Part shown: piece after piece, positions 34,231 through 43,306 of the stretch
How positions within the stretch are numbered: the stretch's first letter is position 1
Layout of the letters: every line of letters begins with the position of its first letter
NCBI RefSeq assembly: GCF_003362805.1
Contig: NZ_QNQT01000002.1
Span: 186,001 to 250,000 of the forward strand
Direction: 5' to 3'
Length of the DNA: 64,000 bases
Source: Neobacillus piezotolerans
GTDB taxonomy: Bacteria > Bacillota > Bacilli > Bacillales > Cytobacillaceae
Program-made: the position numbers and the translations under genes
Notes under the pieces: generated by a model
What the model was told of the DNA's origin: nothing
What the model saw: only the letters and a program-made list of their open reading frames with translations
Databases searched by the model: none

Positions 34231-34456
34231 AGTCATGTTTTTTGCCCATTTGCGCGATGCTGCCGGCATTGACTCCATCACGGTCGATGCCGCGGGCAAG
34301 ACGGTTGCGGAATTAAAGGCCGAACTCGCCCAAAAATACGATTTGCCAAAAATGGATACAGTAATGGCGGCAATCAACGAAGAGTTTTCATCGAATGAAG
34401 AAACGATCAATGAAGGTGACGTTATCGCCTTCATCCCTCCGGTAAGCGGGGGCTAA
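34223..34456 (+). CDS. moaD: Molybdopterin synthase small subunit MoaD
   Basis: This 77-residue ubiquitin-fold sulfur carrier ends in the required Gly-Gly (FIPPVSGG), whose C-terminus is adenylylated by MoeB and then thiocarboxylated. It pairs with MoaE. The ATG overlaps the end of moaE and follows GAGGAAGGTG. Confidence 0.92.
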   Translation: MNKVMFFAHLRDAAGIDSITVDAAGKTVAELKAELAQKYDLPKMDTVMAAINEEFSSNEETINEGDVIAFIPPVSGG

Positions 34457-34479
34457 AAACTCAGGTCAATAGATGAACG

Positions 34480-34508
34480 CAGGGCTTCCCGAAATAAAGG
34501 AAGCCCTG
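34480..34508 (+). other. Stem-loop between moaD and moeB
   Basis: A 10-bp inverted repeat CAGGGCTTCC / GGAAGCCCTG with a nine-base loop. It has no T-run, so it is more likely a processing or attenuation structure than a terminator. Confidence 0.5.
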
Positions 34509-34558
34509 TCCTATCTAGTGCGAAGTCCACTATCCATGGCAGGAAGGGGAAAATAAGA

Positions 34559-35578
34559 ATGGCAGAGAGATATTCAAGGCAGATCCTTTTTCCCGGGATT
34601 GGCAGGGAGGGGCAGGAGAAAATCCGCTCCAAACATGTATTGCTAGTGGGAGCCGGGGCGCTTGGTTCTGGTAACGGGGAAATACTGACGAGGGCTGGAA
34701 TTGGCAGACTGACGATCATAGACAGGGATTACGTAGAGGAGAGCAATCTTCAACGGCAGCAGCTGTATACCGAGGCTGATGTTGAACAAAAGCTTCCCAA
34801 GGCAGCGGCTGCTGAAAAAAGGCTCCGGGCCATTAACAGCGACGTTGAAATAGAAGCGATTATCGGCGACGCCACTCCTGAAGTATTGGAAGGGCTGGCA
34901 AACGGGATCGATTTGATCATTGATGCGACCGATAATTTCGAAACGAGGATGGCCATTAATGACGTGTCCCAAAAATACCGGATTCCGTGGATTTACGGCG
35001 CATGTGTCGGCAGCCATGGCATGAGCTTTACAATCCTTCCGGGAACGACTCCATGCCTGAATTGCCTTCTGAGGAGAATTCCGCTTCAGGGCCTTACCTG
35101 CGATACGGGAGGAATCATCGCGCCGGCTGTCCAGATGGCCATCTCCCATCAGTCGGCAGAGGCGCTGAAAATCCTTGTCGAGGATTGGGAAGCGATCCGG
35201 AGCACATTTGTCAGTTTTGATCTATGGCGGAATGAGTATACAGCCATGAAAATGTCGAAGGCAAAATTCCCGGGGTGCCTCTCATGCGGAGAACATCCAA
35301 CCTACCCGTATCTTGACAAGGAAAACATGACAAAAACGACCGTGCTGTGCGGACGGGATACAGTCCAAATACGGCCCTCCGCCAAAGGGGAGATTTCGCT
35401 TGAAAAGCTCGCATCCCAGCTTGGTTCCCTCGGTTATGAGGTAAAGGGCAATCCTTACCTTCTATCAGTTGAACTTGGCGGGGAAAGGATGGTCATTTTC
35501 AAGGATGGACGCGCCCTCATCCACGGAACAAAAGACCTGACACATGCAAAATCGGTATACCAAAGGATTATGGGGTAA
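34559..35578 (+). CDS. moeB: MoeB/ThiF-family adenylyltransferase
   Basis: This 339-residue E1-like enzyme adenylylates the C-terminus of MoaD. It has the nucleotide-binding GAGALGSGNGEILTRAGIG (about 31-49), DRDYVEESNLQRQ, the zinc CxxC pairs CLNCLLRR and CLSCG, and QRQQLYTEADV. The last 90 residues lack the rhodanese domain of some MoeBs and instead form a small ThiS/MoaD-like or unknown domain (TTVLCGRDTVQIRPS, LIHGTKDLTHAKSVYQRIMG). ThiF activity cannot be excluded, but the moaD context favours MoeB. Confidence 0.87.
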   Translation: MAERYSRQILFPGIGREGQEKIRSKHVLLVGAGALGSGNGEILTRAGIGRLTIIDRDYVEESNLQRQQLYTEADVEQKLPKAAAAEKRLRAINSDVEIEAIIGDATPEVLEGLANGIDLIIDATDNFETRMAINDVSQKYRIPWIYGACVGSHGMSFTILPGTTPCLNCLLRRIPLQGLTCDTGGIIAPAVQMAISHQSAEALKILVEDWEAIRSTFVSFDLWRNEYTAMKMSKAKFPGCLSCGEHPTYPYLDKENMTKTTVLCGRDTVQIRPSAKGEISLEKLASQLGSLGYEVKGNPYLLSVELGGERMVIFKDGRALIHGTKDLTHAKSVYQRIMG

Positions 35579-35680
35579 AAATTAGCTCCATGCCGAATCC
35601 GGGAACAGCATTAATGGCTGGACGTGGATCGTGCATGCCGCTTTTTCAAACCGCCGAACGTCATTTGGGTACTTCTCACT

Positions 35681-35710
35681 AAAGAATCCCCGGAAAGGTT
35701 CCGGGGATTT
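35681..35710 (-). terminator. Terminator of the yflT-type gene
   Basis: AATCCCCGG / CCGGGGATT hairpin. Read on the minus strand it is followed by TTCTTT. Confidence 0.65.
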
Positions 35711-35713
35711 CGC

Positions 35714-36037
35714 TCATTTTTTGGAGGCGACCAAGACAATCTTGCCTTCATCCAATACTTTTTCATAACGTTCAGCCTCATATGCGGTCAAGCCTAACGA
35801 CTCAAACTGTGAGCGCAATTCGTCGCCGCGCTTTTTGAAGACATTTGTGACCGAATCGATTAAACCTTGCTCCTTCAAGCCGACATCGCCGGCGCCAAGT
35901 GCATCCGCCAAATCATCTTCGCGCTCCTTGTCATGTGCAAAAAGATAAACCTCGTCCCTGGTATAACCTTCGGTAGCGAGCAAAGTTAGCTTATCCTTAG
36001 CTTGGACTCCGTTCTCGACAACTTCTACTTTATACAT
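35714..36037 (-). CDS. yflT: General stress protein of the YflT family
   Basis: This 107-residue protein of the heat-induced stress protein YflT family opens YKVEVVENGVQAKDKL and contains GYTRDEVYLFAHDKER. It is probably cytoplasmic; the biochemical role is unknown. The start ATG 36037 has AAAGGAGGAA upstream. The sigma-B-like promoter found upstream fits membership of the general stress regulon. It separates the formate dehydrogenase island from the conserved ung region. Confidence 0.85.
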   Translation of the reverse strand: MYKVEVVENGVQAKDKLTLLATEGYTRDEVYLFAHDKEREDDLADALGAGDVGLKEQGLIDSVTNVFKKRGDELRSQFESLGLTAYEAERYEKVLDEGKIVLVASKK

Positions 36038-36077
36038 AATGAAATTCCTCCTTTGCATTGGTTCACACAGTTTTTAT

Positions 36078-36102
36078 ATAACCTTTCCTGTAGTCGCTAA
36101 AC
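36078..36102 (-). promoter_or_regulatory. Candidate sigma-B promoter of the yflT-type gene
   Basis: On the minus strand GTTTAG, a 13-bp spacer and GGTTAT closely match the sigma-B consensus GTTTAA-N12-14-GGGTAT. It lies about 40 bp before the start codon. Confidence 0.6.
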
Positions 36103-36199
36103 ATGAATATTCTTGAAAAATCCGTCGATTGCCGTTTTTCGGTAAAAGGATGATAGAATCATAGGGAAAAGGGGAATAGTACGGAAAAGGAGGGTTATC

Positions 36200-36880
36200 A
36201 TGCTGGAAAATACATTGCCGCCTTGCTGGTCAAATCTGCTTGCCGAGGAATTTCAAAAAGATTACTTTCAAAAGCTGCGTGATTTTTTAATAGAAGAATA
36301 CCGTACCAAAACCGTCTATCCGGAATACAAGGATATTTTCAATGCGCTCATGCTGACAGAGTATGAGGACGTAAAAGCGGTGATTCTTGGACAGGATCCG
36401 TACCATGGGCCAGGGCAGGCGCACGGCCTGAGTTTTTCAGTCAAGCCGGGCATAAATCCGCCTCCGTCGCTTAAAAACATATTCAAGGAATTGTGTGATG
36501 ATCTTGGCATCGAATCGCCTGATCATGGGTATTTGCTTAAATGGGCCGAGCAGGGCGTGCTTCTTTTGAACACTGTGCTGACAGTCCGGAAAGGAGAGGC
36601 GAATTCCCATCGGGGCAAAGGCTGGGAACAATTTACTGATAGAGTGATAACCCTTTTGAACGAACGTGATAAACCAGTTGTTTTCATTCTTTGGGGTAAA
36701 CCGGCTCAAGTGAAGTTAAGCCTGATTGATGCATCAAAGCATCCAATCATCCTGTCTCCTCACCCCAGCCCTTTTTCAGCGAGGAAAGGGTTCTTTGGCA
36801 GCCGGCCTTTCTCGAAAACGAATGAATTGCTGCGCTCGATTGGCCGGGAAGAAGTAGATTGGCGGCTTCCTCCACTGTAA
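36200..36880 (+). CDS. ung: Uracil-DNA glycosylase
   Basis: This 226-residue family 1 UDG excises uracil from DNA in base excision repair. Catalytic motif A is [17 protein letters not shown] with D66 and H69. Motif B is [13 protein letters not shown] near residues 189-201. Length and motifs are typical. The RBS AAAAGGAGGG precedes ATG 36200. It corresponds to the ung (ywdG) position of B. subtilis, next to ywdI and ywdK. Confidence 0.95.
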   Translation: MLENTLPPCWSNLLAEEFQKDYFQKLRDFLIEEYRTKTVYPEYKDIFNALMLTEYEDVKAVILGQDPYHGPGQAHGLSFSVKPGINPPPSLKNIFKELCDDLGIESPDHGYLLKWAEQGVLLLNTVLTVRKGEANSHRGKGWEQFTDRVITLLNERDKPVVFILWGKPAQVKLSLIDASKHPIILSPHPSPFSARKGFFGSRPFSKTNELLRSIGREEVDWRLPPL

Positions 36881-36982
36881 GCAATCCTTTTTTTCTTCCA
36901 ATCTTTAAAATCGGGACAAGCGTTTATACAAGAAAGCTCCTCCCTTCATAGTCTGTAAGGAACTAGAAGGGAGGGACAAAAT

Positions 36983-37366
36983 ATGAATAGGAGAGTGACT
37001 TGCCAAGAGCTGGCGAATATTATTGGCGGGGCAGTTGTGACAACCCAGGGGGCGTGCGTGGTACAGCGCAATAGGAATATCAATGCCACAATCCTCGGCC
37101 GCCAAACAAGGTCCCCGCTCGCATTGCCGTTTGCGCTATCATTTGAAAGAAATGGCCTTAATCTGGGCGAAACAGTCATCCTGCAGAAGGAAATCAATCC
37201 AATGCTTACCGCATTGAGAAAACGGGGGCTGATTGTAACAGCTATGCACAATCACTGGCTGTTTGATGAGCCGAGAATAATGTATATGCACTGGGAATGG
37301 GTCGGAAATGCGGTTGATTTCGCCGAGTTAAGTTTTGAGGCGGCCCTTGAAGCGGGATTGTTTTAA
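36983..37366 (+). CDS. DUF1259 (LppY/LpqO-like) family protein
   Basis: This 127-residue protein has the motif INPMLTALRKRGLIVTAMHN followed by HWLFDEPRIMYMHWEWVG, which marks the DUF1259 family. That family includes mycobacterial lipoproteins LppY and LpqO, but here there is no signal peptide, so it is cytoplasmic. The function is unknown. The site GAAGGGAGGG precedes ATG 36983. It has its own terminator and lies between ung and ywdI. Confidence 0.78.
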   Translation: MNRRVTCQELANIIGGAVVTTQGACVVQRNRNINATILGRQTRSPLALPFALSFERNGLNLGETVILQKEINPMLTALRKRGLIVTAMHNHWLFDEPRIMYMHWEWVGNAVDFAELSFEAALEAGLF

Positions 37367-37388
37367 CTGAAGTGAACACAGGTGCGGG

Positions 37389-37432
37389 AAGGCCAGGTCC
37401 ATTTATGGCGCTTGGCCTTTTTTATTTTTTGG
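37389..37432 (+). terminator. Terminator of the DUF1259 gene
   Basis: Stem AAGGCCAG / CTTGGCCTT with one bulge, followed by a T-rich tract. Confidence 0.65.
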
Positions 37433-37527
37433 AGTCCGTCAGCCTCGAAGTGGGGTATGTGCGAATCGGTACGGAATCATGTAAAATGGAGGGGACGCGG
37501 TAAGCGCTGTTCGAAGGGGTGGATTTT

Positions 37528-37800
37528 TTGAACATACATATTAAAACGCTTTTGGCCAAAATGGAAGAAGAACTCGTCCGGGCAAAGGCCGCCGAGAAGG
37601 AAGATGAATTGCGCGAAAAGCTATATTCCATTAAAACCCTTTGCGAAGTCGTGCTGGCTGATAGTACGAAGCCTGTCCAAGTGGAAAGGCGGCCATTAAC
37701 GGAACGGCCTTTTCAGGCGGCCAGGTTCCAGGCACAGGACCAGGGAAAAAAACTGGTATTGGATGATGACGCAAACGGGGATTCAATTTTCGACTTTTAG
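37528..37800 (+). CDS. ywdI: YwdI family protein (DUF5327)
   Basis: This 90-residue charged helical protein opens NIHIKTLLAKMEEELVRAKA, continues EDELREKLYSIKTLCEVVL and ends in an acidic tail. It matches B. subtilis YwdI in size, pattern and neighbourhood. The start is TTG 37528 with GAAGGGG upstream; the GTG at 37519 lies within that site. It has a coiled-coil character with no known function. It precedes ywdK by 15 bp. Confidence 0.75.
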   Translation: MNIHIKTLLAKMEEELVRAKAAEKEDELREKLYSIKTLCEVVLADSTKPVQVERRPLTERPFQAARFQAQDQGKKLVLDDDANGDSIFDF

Positions 37801-37815
37801 AAGGATGGGAAGCCA

Positions 37816-38187
37816 ATGAAAACTTTTATTATTATTGGGGCAGTAAATGCATTCTTGGCAGTGGCGCTCGGAGCGTTTGGCGCCCATGGGCTGGAAGGGC
37901 GGCTCGCGCCAAAATACCTTGAGATTTGGAAAACCGGCGTCCATTACCAAATGTTCCATGCCGCCGGACTGCTCATAATCGGAATACTCGCTGGCAAGGT
38001 CCAGGCTGGATCGCTTTTTACAACAGCCGGCTGGCTCATGCTCGCGGGCATCGTCCTGTTCAGTGGGAGCCTTTATGTGCTCAGCCTTACGAAAATCAGT
38101 GTGCTTGGGGCGATTACGCCATTAGGCGGAGTTGCATTCCTTGCCGCTTGGGTACTGATTACGGTTGGTGCCGCAAAATATTTATAG
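37816..38187 (+). CDS. ywdK: YwdK family membrane protein (DUF423)
   Basis: This 123-residue protein has four hydrophobic helices. The DUF423 signature is VALGAFGAHGLEGRLAP with HYQMFHAAGLLIIG. It is an integral membrane protein of unknown function, conserved in many bacteria. The RBS is AAGGATGGGAAG. It is probably co-transcribed with ywdI and ends in a strong terminator. Confidence 0.9.
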   Translation: MKTFIIIGAVNAFLAVALGAFGAHGLEGRLAPKYLEIWKTGVHYQMFHAAGLLIIGILAGKVQAGSLFTTAGWLMLAGIVLFSGSLYVLSLTKISVLGAITPLGGVAFLAAWVLITVGAAKYL

Positions 38188-38201
38188 CATTTTGGAAAAA
38201 T

Positions 38202-38238
38202 AGGAGGACCGCGCTTCAACATGCGGTCCTCCTTTTAT
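38202..38238 (+). terminator. Terminator of ywdI-ywdK
   Basis: An 11-bp stem AGGAGGACCGC / GCGGTCCTCCT followed by TTTT. Confidence 0.85.
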
Positions 38239-38255
38239 GCGCATAAGAGATTTTC

Positions 38256-38759
38256 TTATCGGGGGGAGAAGGAGCTCAAGCCTGCCCCGCCGCCTGGGAA
38301 TGGATAGGTATATTCGATTTCCTCATCAAATGAGATGTAATCCAGGTAAACCATTAACAGCAAATAGCGGGTACCGGTCTGAGGGTCACTGAGAATGATA
38401 TGGTCCCGGCCGGCGGCTTCTATGATGCCCTTGAATACCTGCTGCCTTCTTTGTCCATCCCTTGTCCCTTCAAATGTCATGTATACCGTGGCCAGCTTTC
38501 CTTTGTTGAGCCGGAGGATATTCTCGATATATGACTGTTCAATTGGCAGCATTCCGGGCACCTGCGGCCCAGTGGTCGGAGCGCTGTGCGGAATGGGTAC
38601 GAAGCCGCCAGTCCCAGTGCCCATTGGATATCCTCCCATTTGGCCGCCCCCCATAGGCTGCTGCTGTTGCCTCTGATCAGGGCTGACAGGTACGCCCCCT
38701 GTTCCGGTATAAGGCTGGTAACCTTGCTGTCCGGTTCCATAATTACCATATGGATTCAT
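38256..38759 (-). CDS. gerQ: Spore coat protein GerQ
   Basis: This 167-residue spore inner-coat protein has a low-complexity Gln/Gly/Tyr/Pro N-terminus (residues 1-70). The conserved GerQ domain contains LPIEQSYIENILRLNKGKLA, GRDHIILSDPQTGTRYLLLM and YLDYISFDEEIEYTYPFPGG. GerQ locates the cortex-lytic enzyme CwlJ and is cross-linked by transglutaminase, for which the Gln-rich N-terminus is a substrate. The start was moved to ATG 38759, with GGAGGGAATG upstream. It sits beside ywdK as in B. subtilis. Confidence 0.93.
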   Translation of the reverse strand: MNPYGNYGTGQQGYQPYTGTGGVPVSPDQRQQQQPMGGGQMGGYPMGTGTGGFVPIPHSAPTTGPQVPGMLPIEQSYIENILRLNKGKLATVYMTFEGTRDGQRRQQVFKGIIEAAGRDHIILSDPQTGTRYLLLMVYLDYISFDEEIEYTYPFPGGGAGLSSFSPR

Positions 38760-38933
38760 TGCATTCCCTCCTCTAATAATAAGCATGGGGATTCCGCCTA
38801 ATAGAAATGGCTATCCCGCCGCGAATTGCCGATTATCCACCATCCAGGCAAGGGCTTGTAAAGGCTTGGAAGTGAAGACTCGCTAATTGAAACATATGAA
38901 GGCTGGAACCGGAATATGACTGTGGGAAAAGCT

Positions 38934-38968
38934 AAAAAACCCCGGCCGCAAGAACGGACGGGGCTTTG
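38934..38968 (-). terminator. Terminator of hemQ
   Basis: CCCCG / CGGGG core with flanking A-T pairs. On the minus strand it is followed by TTTTTT. Confidence 0.6.
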
Positions 38969-38982
38969 TAAATCAATTTATT

Positions 38983-39726
38983 TTATACGCGAAAAAATGA
39001 GCTTATGCCTTCCTCTGTTAGCAGGTTGCCGACAAAGAACGAACCAAACTCCCCATAACGGGCGCTAACTTCGTCAAATCGCATTTCATAAACGAGCTTT
39101 TTAAACTGAAGGACATCGTCCGCGAATAGGGTGACACCCCATTCGTAATCGTCAAAGCCCACAGATCCGGTAATGATTTGTTTTACCTTGCCAGCATACT
39201 GGCGGCCAATCATGCCGTGGCTGTACATAAGCTTCTTGCGATCTTCCATCGGAAGCATATACCAGTTGTCGTTGCCCTGGCGGCGCTTGTCCATTGGATA
39301 GAAGCACACATATTTCGCTTTTGGCAGCATCGGGTAAAGCCGGGCGCGAACATGCGGATTTTCATATGGATTTTCCCCATCATTCAGATAGTTGCTCAAT
39401 TCGACGACGGAAACATATGAATGAGCAGGCACTGTATACTCGGCCAGCTTCGATTTGTTGAATTCCGTTTCGATCTCGTTAAGTTCTTCCATCGTAGGGC
39501 GAAGGACCATCATCATGAAGTCCGCCTTTTGGCCAACGATGGTGTAGAGGGCATGGCTGCCTTCCTTCATTTCCATTGTCGCGTTCCACTTTTCGACCAG
39601 GCCAAGGAATTCATCTATAGCGGCCTGCCGCTCATCCGCAGGCGTCATTTTCCACGTTGTCCAATCCATACTCCTGAAATCATGCAAACAGTACCAGCCA
39701 TCCAGTGTCTGTGCTGCTTCACTCAT
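38983..39726 (-). CDS. hemQ: Coproheme decarboxylase HemQ
   Basis: HemQ converts coproheme III to protoheme with peroxide, the last step of the Firmicute haem pathway. This 247-residue chlorite-dismutase-fold protein has the proximal haem ligand H170 in [15 protein letters not shown] and the catalytic Tyr143 in [13 protein letters not shown] 39726 is preferred, eight bases after GGGGAG. Its neighbour pta is divergent, as in B. subtilis (ywfI-pta). Confidence 0.94.
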   Translation of the reverse strand: MSEAAQTLDGWYCLHDFRSMDWTTWKMTPADERQAAIDEFLGLVEKWNATMEMKEGSHALYTIVGQKADFMMMVLRPTMEELNEIETEFNKSKLAEYTVPAHSYVSVVELSNYLNDGENPYENPHVRARLYPMLPKAKYVCFYPMDKRRQGNDNWYMLPMEDRKKLMYSHGMIGRQYAGKVKQIITGSVGFDDYEWGVTLFADDVLQFKKLVYEMRFDEVSARYGEFGSFFVGNLLTEEGISSFFRV

Positions 39727-40108
39727 CAAAATCACTCCCCATTCATACTATCCATACACCAAACTACTATACCACAGTTTCACCCAATTTCCCCAAAACA
39801 AACCCACTGCCCAAAACCGTTTAAAAAACTCCCAAAGAGGATATTGTAACAAATGTGGCATTTTAGCCAGGTAAAGTCAATTTGCCAAAAATACGGCATT
39901 ATCCGTCCCCTTTGCTGGAAGACGCCGTGGACTTTTTCGGTAAAGAACAGGCAGGGCGACAGTTCTTATTTATTTCAATGAATTTTTTCGCTTTAAATGA
40001 GTAAAGGTTACTGAATAGAACAACTTTGTGACGGGCGGCCTGTTTCCCTTGAATTTTGCCTGCGGTAAAGTATCCTAAAGATGAGTGAATAGAAGGAGGA
40101 AGGCTATC
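39727..40108. other. Intergenic region between hemQ and pta
   Basis: It holds the divergent control regions. A candidate pta promoter is TTGAAT (40049-40054), a 16-bp spacer and TATCCT (40071-40076). No convincing cre site or structured RNA was found, and no ORF with a ribosome site. Confidence 0.45.
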
Positions 40109-41086
40109 GTGAGTGATTTATTTGAAGGTATTAAACAGAAAATCTCCGGCCATAATTTGCGGATTGTATTCCCTGAAGGGTTTGACGAAAGAATCCTGAA
40201 CGCGGCTGGACGCCTGGCTGCAGATGGAATCCTCACCCCTGTCCTGATCGGCAATATTGAAGAATTGCAAGCAAGGGCCAAAGAGCTTGATGTTTCCCTT
40301 GAAGCGGCAGAGATTTATGACCCCGCCAATTATTTAATGATGGACGAGCTGGTCGCCGCGTTTGTAGAGCGGAGGAAGGGGAAAGCGACAGAGGAGGATG
40401 CCCGTAAAATCCTTCTTGATGTGAATTACTTCGGAACGATGCTTGTCTATCTCAATAAAGCGGACGGCCTTGTAAGCGGGGCTGCCCATTCTACAGCGGA
40501 TACGGTCAGACCGGCGCTGCAAATCATCAAAACAAAGGAAGGCGTTAACAAAACATCCGGCGTTTTCCTTATGGTCCGCGGGGATGAGCAGTATGTCTTT
40601 GCTGATTGCGCGATCAATATCGCGCCGGACAGCCAGGACCTTGCCGAGATTGCAATCGAGAGCGCCAAAACGGCAAGGATGTTCGATATTGAACCTCGAG
40701 TAGCCATGCTGAGCTTCTCAACGAAAGGTTCGGCCAGGTCGCCGGAAACCGAGAAGGTAATGGCTGCGGTGGAAGAGGCTAAGCGACGTGAACCGCTTCT
40801 CATTATTGATGGGGAGTTCCAGTTTGACGCTGCATTCGTCCCGGAAGTGGCGATCGCGAAAGCCCCGGATTCCGTCCTGCAGGGAAATGCAAACGTTTTT
40901 GTATTCCCGGGACTTGAAGCTGGGAATATCGGTTATAAAATCGCCCAGCGGCTTGGCGGCTTCGAAGCAGTCGGGCCATTGCTGCAAGGGCTTAACCGCC
41001 CTGTAAACGACCTTTCCCGCGGCTGCAGCACGGACGATGTCTACAACCTCGCCCTATTAACCGCCGCACAGGCTCTCAGGCAATAG
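40109..41086 (+). CDS. pta: Phosphate acetyltransferase
   Basis: This 325-residue enzyme interconverts acetyl-CoA and acetyl phosphate in the Pta-AckA overflow pathway. PTA motifs include VFPEGFDERILNAAGRLA, DGLVSGAAHSTADTVRPALQ, FADCAINIAPDSQDLAEIA and LSFSTKGSARSPETEKV, with the conserved FPGLEAGNIGYKIAQRLGG near the end. Start GTG 40109 has AAGGAGGAAGG upstream, giving the family's usual length. It carries a downstream terminator. Confidence 0.95.
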   Translation: MSDLFEGIKQKISGHNLRIVFPEGFDERILNAAGRLAADGILTPVLIGNIEELQARAKELDVSLEAAEIYDPANYLMMDELVAAFVERRKGKATEEDARKILLDVNYFGTMLVYLNKADGLVSGAAHSTADTVRPALQIIKTKEGVNKTSGVFLMVRGDEQYVFADCAINIAPDSQDLAEIAIESAKTARMFDIEPRVAMLSFSTKGSARSPETEKVMAAVEEAKRREPLLIIDGEFQFDAAFVPEVAIAKAPDSVLQGNANVFVFPGLEAGNIGYKIAQRLGGFEAVGPLLQGLNRPVNDLSRGCSTDDVYNLALLTAAQALRQ

Positions 41087-41183
41087 CACCTCATCCGGTT
41101 AGCCGCCCATGGATCCCAATGCCTTTTTGGCGGACAACAGGCGCTTCTGTGCCCGGATGGAAAAAGAGTATGAAAACCGCAGC

Positions 41184-41217
41184 AAAAATCCCGGCTCCTC
41201 GATGGAAGCCGGGATTT
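41184..41217 (+). terminator. Terminator of pta
   Basis: AAATCCCGGCT / AGCCGGGATTT stem. It is preceded by a segment (41090-41160) faintly similar to the dispersed repeat. Confidence 0.7.
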
Positions 41218-41312
41218 AGTTTGTAAATTGGGGTAAAGTGGAGCGGAAGACGGATGCCACGGGACAGCAATAAGCAGTTTTCCGTATGGAGCGGAAATCA
41301 GCAGCAGATATA

Positions 41313-42119
41313 TTAAATAAACAGCAGCAAACTAACCGCCATGACCGCCATCCCAGCGACGAGCCCGTAGATAGGCAGGTGGGTTTCATCATACTTCTTC
41401 GCTGCGGGGAGCAGCTCATCAAGGGAAATAAACACCATGATGCCGGCAACTGCCGCGAAAATCACCCCGAACATAATATCATTCAGGAACGGCATAAGAA
41501 AAAGATAGGCCGCCAAAGCGCCGATTGGCTCCGACAATCCGGAAAGGAATGAAAGCTTGAACGCTTTCTTCTTATCGCCGGTCGCAAAATAAACCGGGAC
41601 GGAGACGGCGATTCCTTCGGGAATGTTGTGGATGGCGATGGCAATCGCAATCGCAACGCCGAGGGCCGGGTCCTGCAGCGCTGAGGTGAACGTGGCAATC
41701 CCTTCAGGAAAGTTGTGAATCCCGATTGCGAGAGCCGTGAACGTTCCCATTTTTAACAAGGCTGCGTCTTGGACTGTTTTTCCCGGCTGCATTTCTTCAA
41801 CCGTTTTTAGTTCGTGGGGGTTGCCCTGTTTCGGAATGAACCGGTCGATTAACGCAATCAGAAGAATTCCCCCGAAAAAGCCGCCGGCTGTGGCCCAGTT
41901 CCCAGCCTGCACCCCAATCGCGGAAACGAGGGAAGTTTTCGCTTTTACAAAAATCTCAATCATTGATACATAAATCATCACCCCGGCAGAGAAACCGAGA
42001 GTCACTGAAAGGAATTTGGTGTTTGTTGTCGATGTAAAGAAGGCCAGCAAACTGCCGATTCCGGTCGCAAGGCCAGCGAATAATGTCAATCCTAATGCAA
42101 ATAGTACTTCCTGAGACAT
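41313..42119 (-). CDS. ZIP-family metal transporter (ZupT-like)
   Basis: This 268-residue integral membrane protein has about eight helices and the two metal-site motifs of the ZIP family: [12 protein letters not shown] (helix 4) and [13 protein letters not shown] (helix 5). It probably imports Zn2+ or other divalent metals. The start was set at ATG 42119, 12 bases after GGGAGGG; the TTG at 42140 lies within that site. The gene is monocistronic between pta and lipL. Confidence 0.88.
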   Translation of the reverse strand: MSQEVLFALGLTLFAGLATGIGSLLAFFTSTTNTKFLSVTLGFSAGVMIYVSMIEIFVKAKTSLVSAIGVQAGNWATAGGFFGGILLIALIDRFIPKQGNPHELKTVEEMQPGKTVQDAALLKMGTFTALAIGIHNFPEGIATFTSALQDPALGVAIAIAIAIHNIPEGIAVSVPVYFATGDKKKAFKLSFLSGLSEPIGALAAYLFLMPFLNDIMFGVIFAAVAGIMVFISLDELLPAAKKYDETHLPIYGLVAGMAVMAVSLLLFI

Positions 42120-42332
42120 GCTAATAACATTCCCTCCCAATTATAGGTATATAATGATGCCCCGATTTGAAGGGCGTGCCTTGTAAAACCACTATATGCA
42201 CACAAATCAAAAAGTTTCCTATGGTGAAGATTCTATCTGATAGTTAACTTGAATTGCAACTGTTATTTATTCTTTGAAAGAAAATGCCGCTCCAAACCTT
42301 CCCTACATGGATATTTTTCAAAACAGGCGCTG

Positions 42333-42341
42333 TGATATAAT
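42333..42341 (+). promoter_or_regulatory. Extended -10 promoter of lipL
   Basis: TGATATAAT is an extended -10 element (TGN-TATAAT) about 35 bp before the lipL start. The -35 region is A/T-rich and weak. Confidence 0.5.
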
Positions 42342-42376
42342 AGTCAGCAGACTATTTGCAATGGAGGCATGTTTAG

Positions 42377-43210
42377 ATGGACGGCTCGTTGCTGCGCCAG
42401 GATCAATGGCGGCTGATTGACCAATCGACTTTAGGCATCCTGATGCCTGCCATACAATCTTTTGCCCTTGATGACACACTTTGCGCCTCTGTCGGAGCGC
42501 TTCTTGCGCCTGCTACCGCAAGGACATGGGTCCACCACGATACTGTGGTCCTTGGCATACAGGATACAAAGCTGCCTTACCTCGAGGACGGGCTTGAATT
42601 TTTACGCGGCAAGGGATATACACCCATTGTCCGAAATTCAGGAGGGCTTGCGGTCGTTCTCGATGAAGGAGTCCTTAACATTTCGCTTATTTTTCCGGAA
42701 AAGGAAAAAACCATAGATATCAATCGCGGATACGATGCGATGTGGACGCTGATCAGGCGGATGTTCGCCGACTTTGGCAAGGATATTGAAGCGAGGGAGA
42801 TTGTCGGCTCTTATTGCCCCGGAAGCTATGACCTGAGCATCGGCGGAAAGAAATTCGCGGGGATTTCGCAGCGCAGGCTAAAAAGGGGCGTTGCTGTACA
42901 AATCTATCTCAGTGTGGAAAACAGCGGCGGAAAGCGGGCGGAGCTTATCCGGGATTTTTATTCCCGAGCCTTAAAAGGTGAACGGACGAAGTTCATATAC
43001 CCGGAAATTCGGCCGGAAGTGATGGCAAGCCTGTCCGAACTGCTTGAATCCCCCCTGGAGGTAAAGGATGTGCTGTCCCGGCTGATGTTTGAGCTAAAAA
43101 AGAACAGCGGCCTAATCTATTCAGGGCAGCTGACCCCTTATGAACTTGAATTGCTGCCCGGCTACCTGTCAAGGATCGCCGAACGGAATCAGCCATTAAT
43201 AAAGCCGTAA
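42377..43210 (+). CDS. lipL: Octanoyl-[GcvH]:protein N-octanoyltransferase LipL
   Basis: LipL moves octanoyl groups from GcvH to E2 subunits in lipoate assembly. This 277-residue BPL/LplA-fold protein contains [20 protein letters not shown], and the catalytic Cys147 lies in [19 protein letters not shown] with the conserved lysine. Length and motif order fit B. subtilis LipL (YwfL). Start ATG 42377 follows ATGGAGG. Its stop codon lies inside the terminator stem. Confidence 0.93.
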   Translation: MDGSLLRQDQWRLIDQSTLGILMPAIQSFALDDTLCASVGALLAPATARTWVHHDTVVLGIQDTKLPYLEDGLEFLRGKGYTPIVRNSGGLAVVLDEGVLNISLIFPEKEKTIDINRGYDAMWTLIRRMFADFGKDIEAREIVGSYCPGSYDLSIGGKKFAGISQRRLKRGVAVQIYLSVENSGGKRAELIRDFYSRALKGERTKFIYPEIRPEVMASLSELLESPLEVKDVLSRLMFELKKNSGLIYSGQLTPYELELLPGYLSRIAERNQPLIKP

Positions 43211-43234
43211 ACCCGAACGGGTCTACGGCTTTAT
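43199..43234 (+). terminator. Terminator of lipL
   Basis: A 17-bp imperfect stem ATAAAGCCGTAAACCCG / CGGGTCTACGGCTTTAT. The lipL stop codon is in its left arm. Confidence 0.8.
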
Positions 43235-43306
43235 GAATGTAATGCCACATTCGTTCTCCGTTAACGCATCTTATTTTTCTATAAGAGCTCCGGGATCGTC
43301 AGGCAG

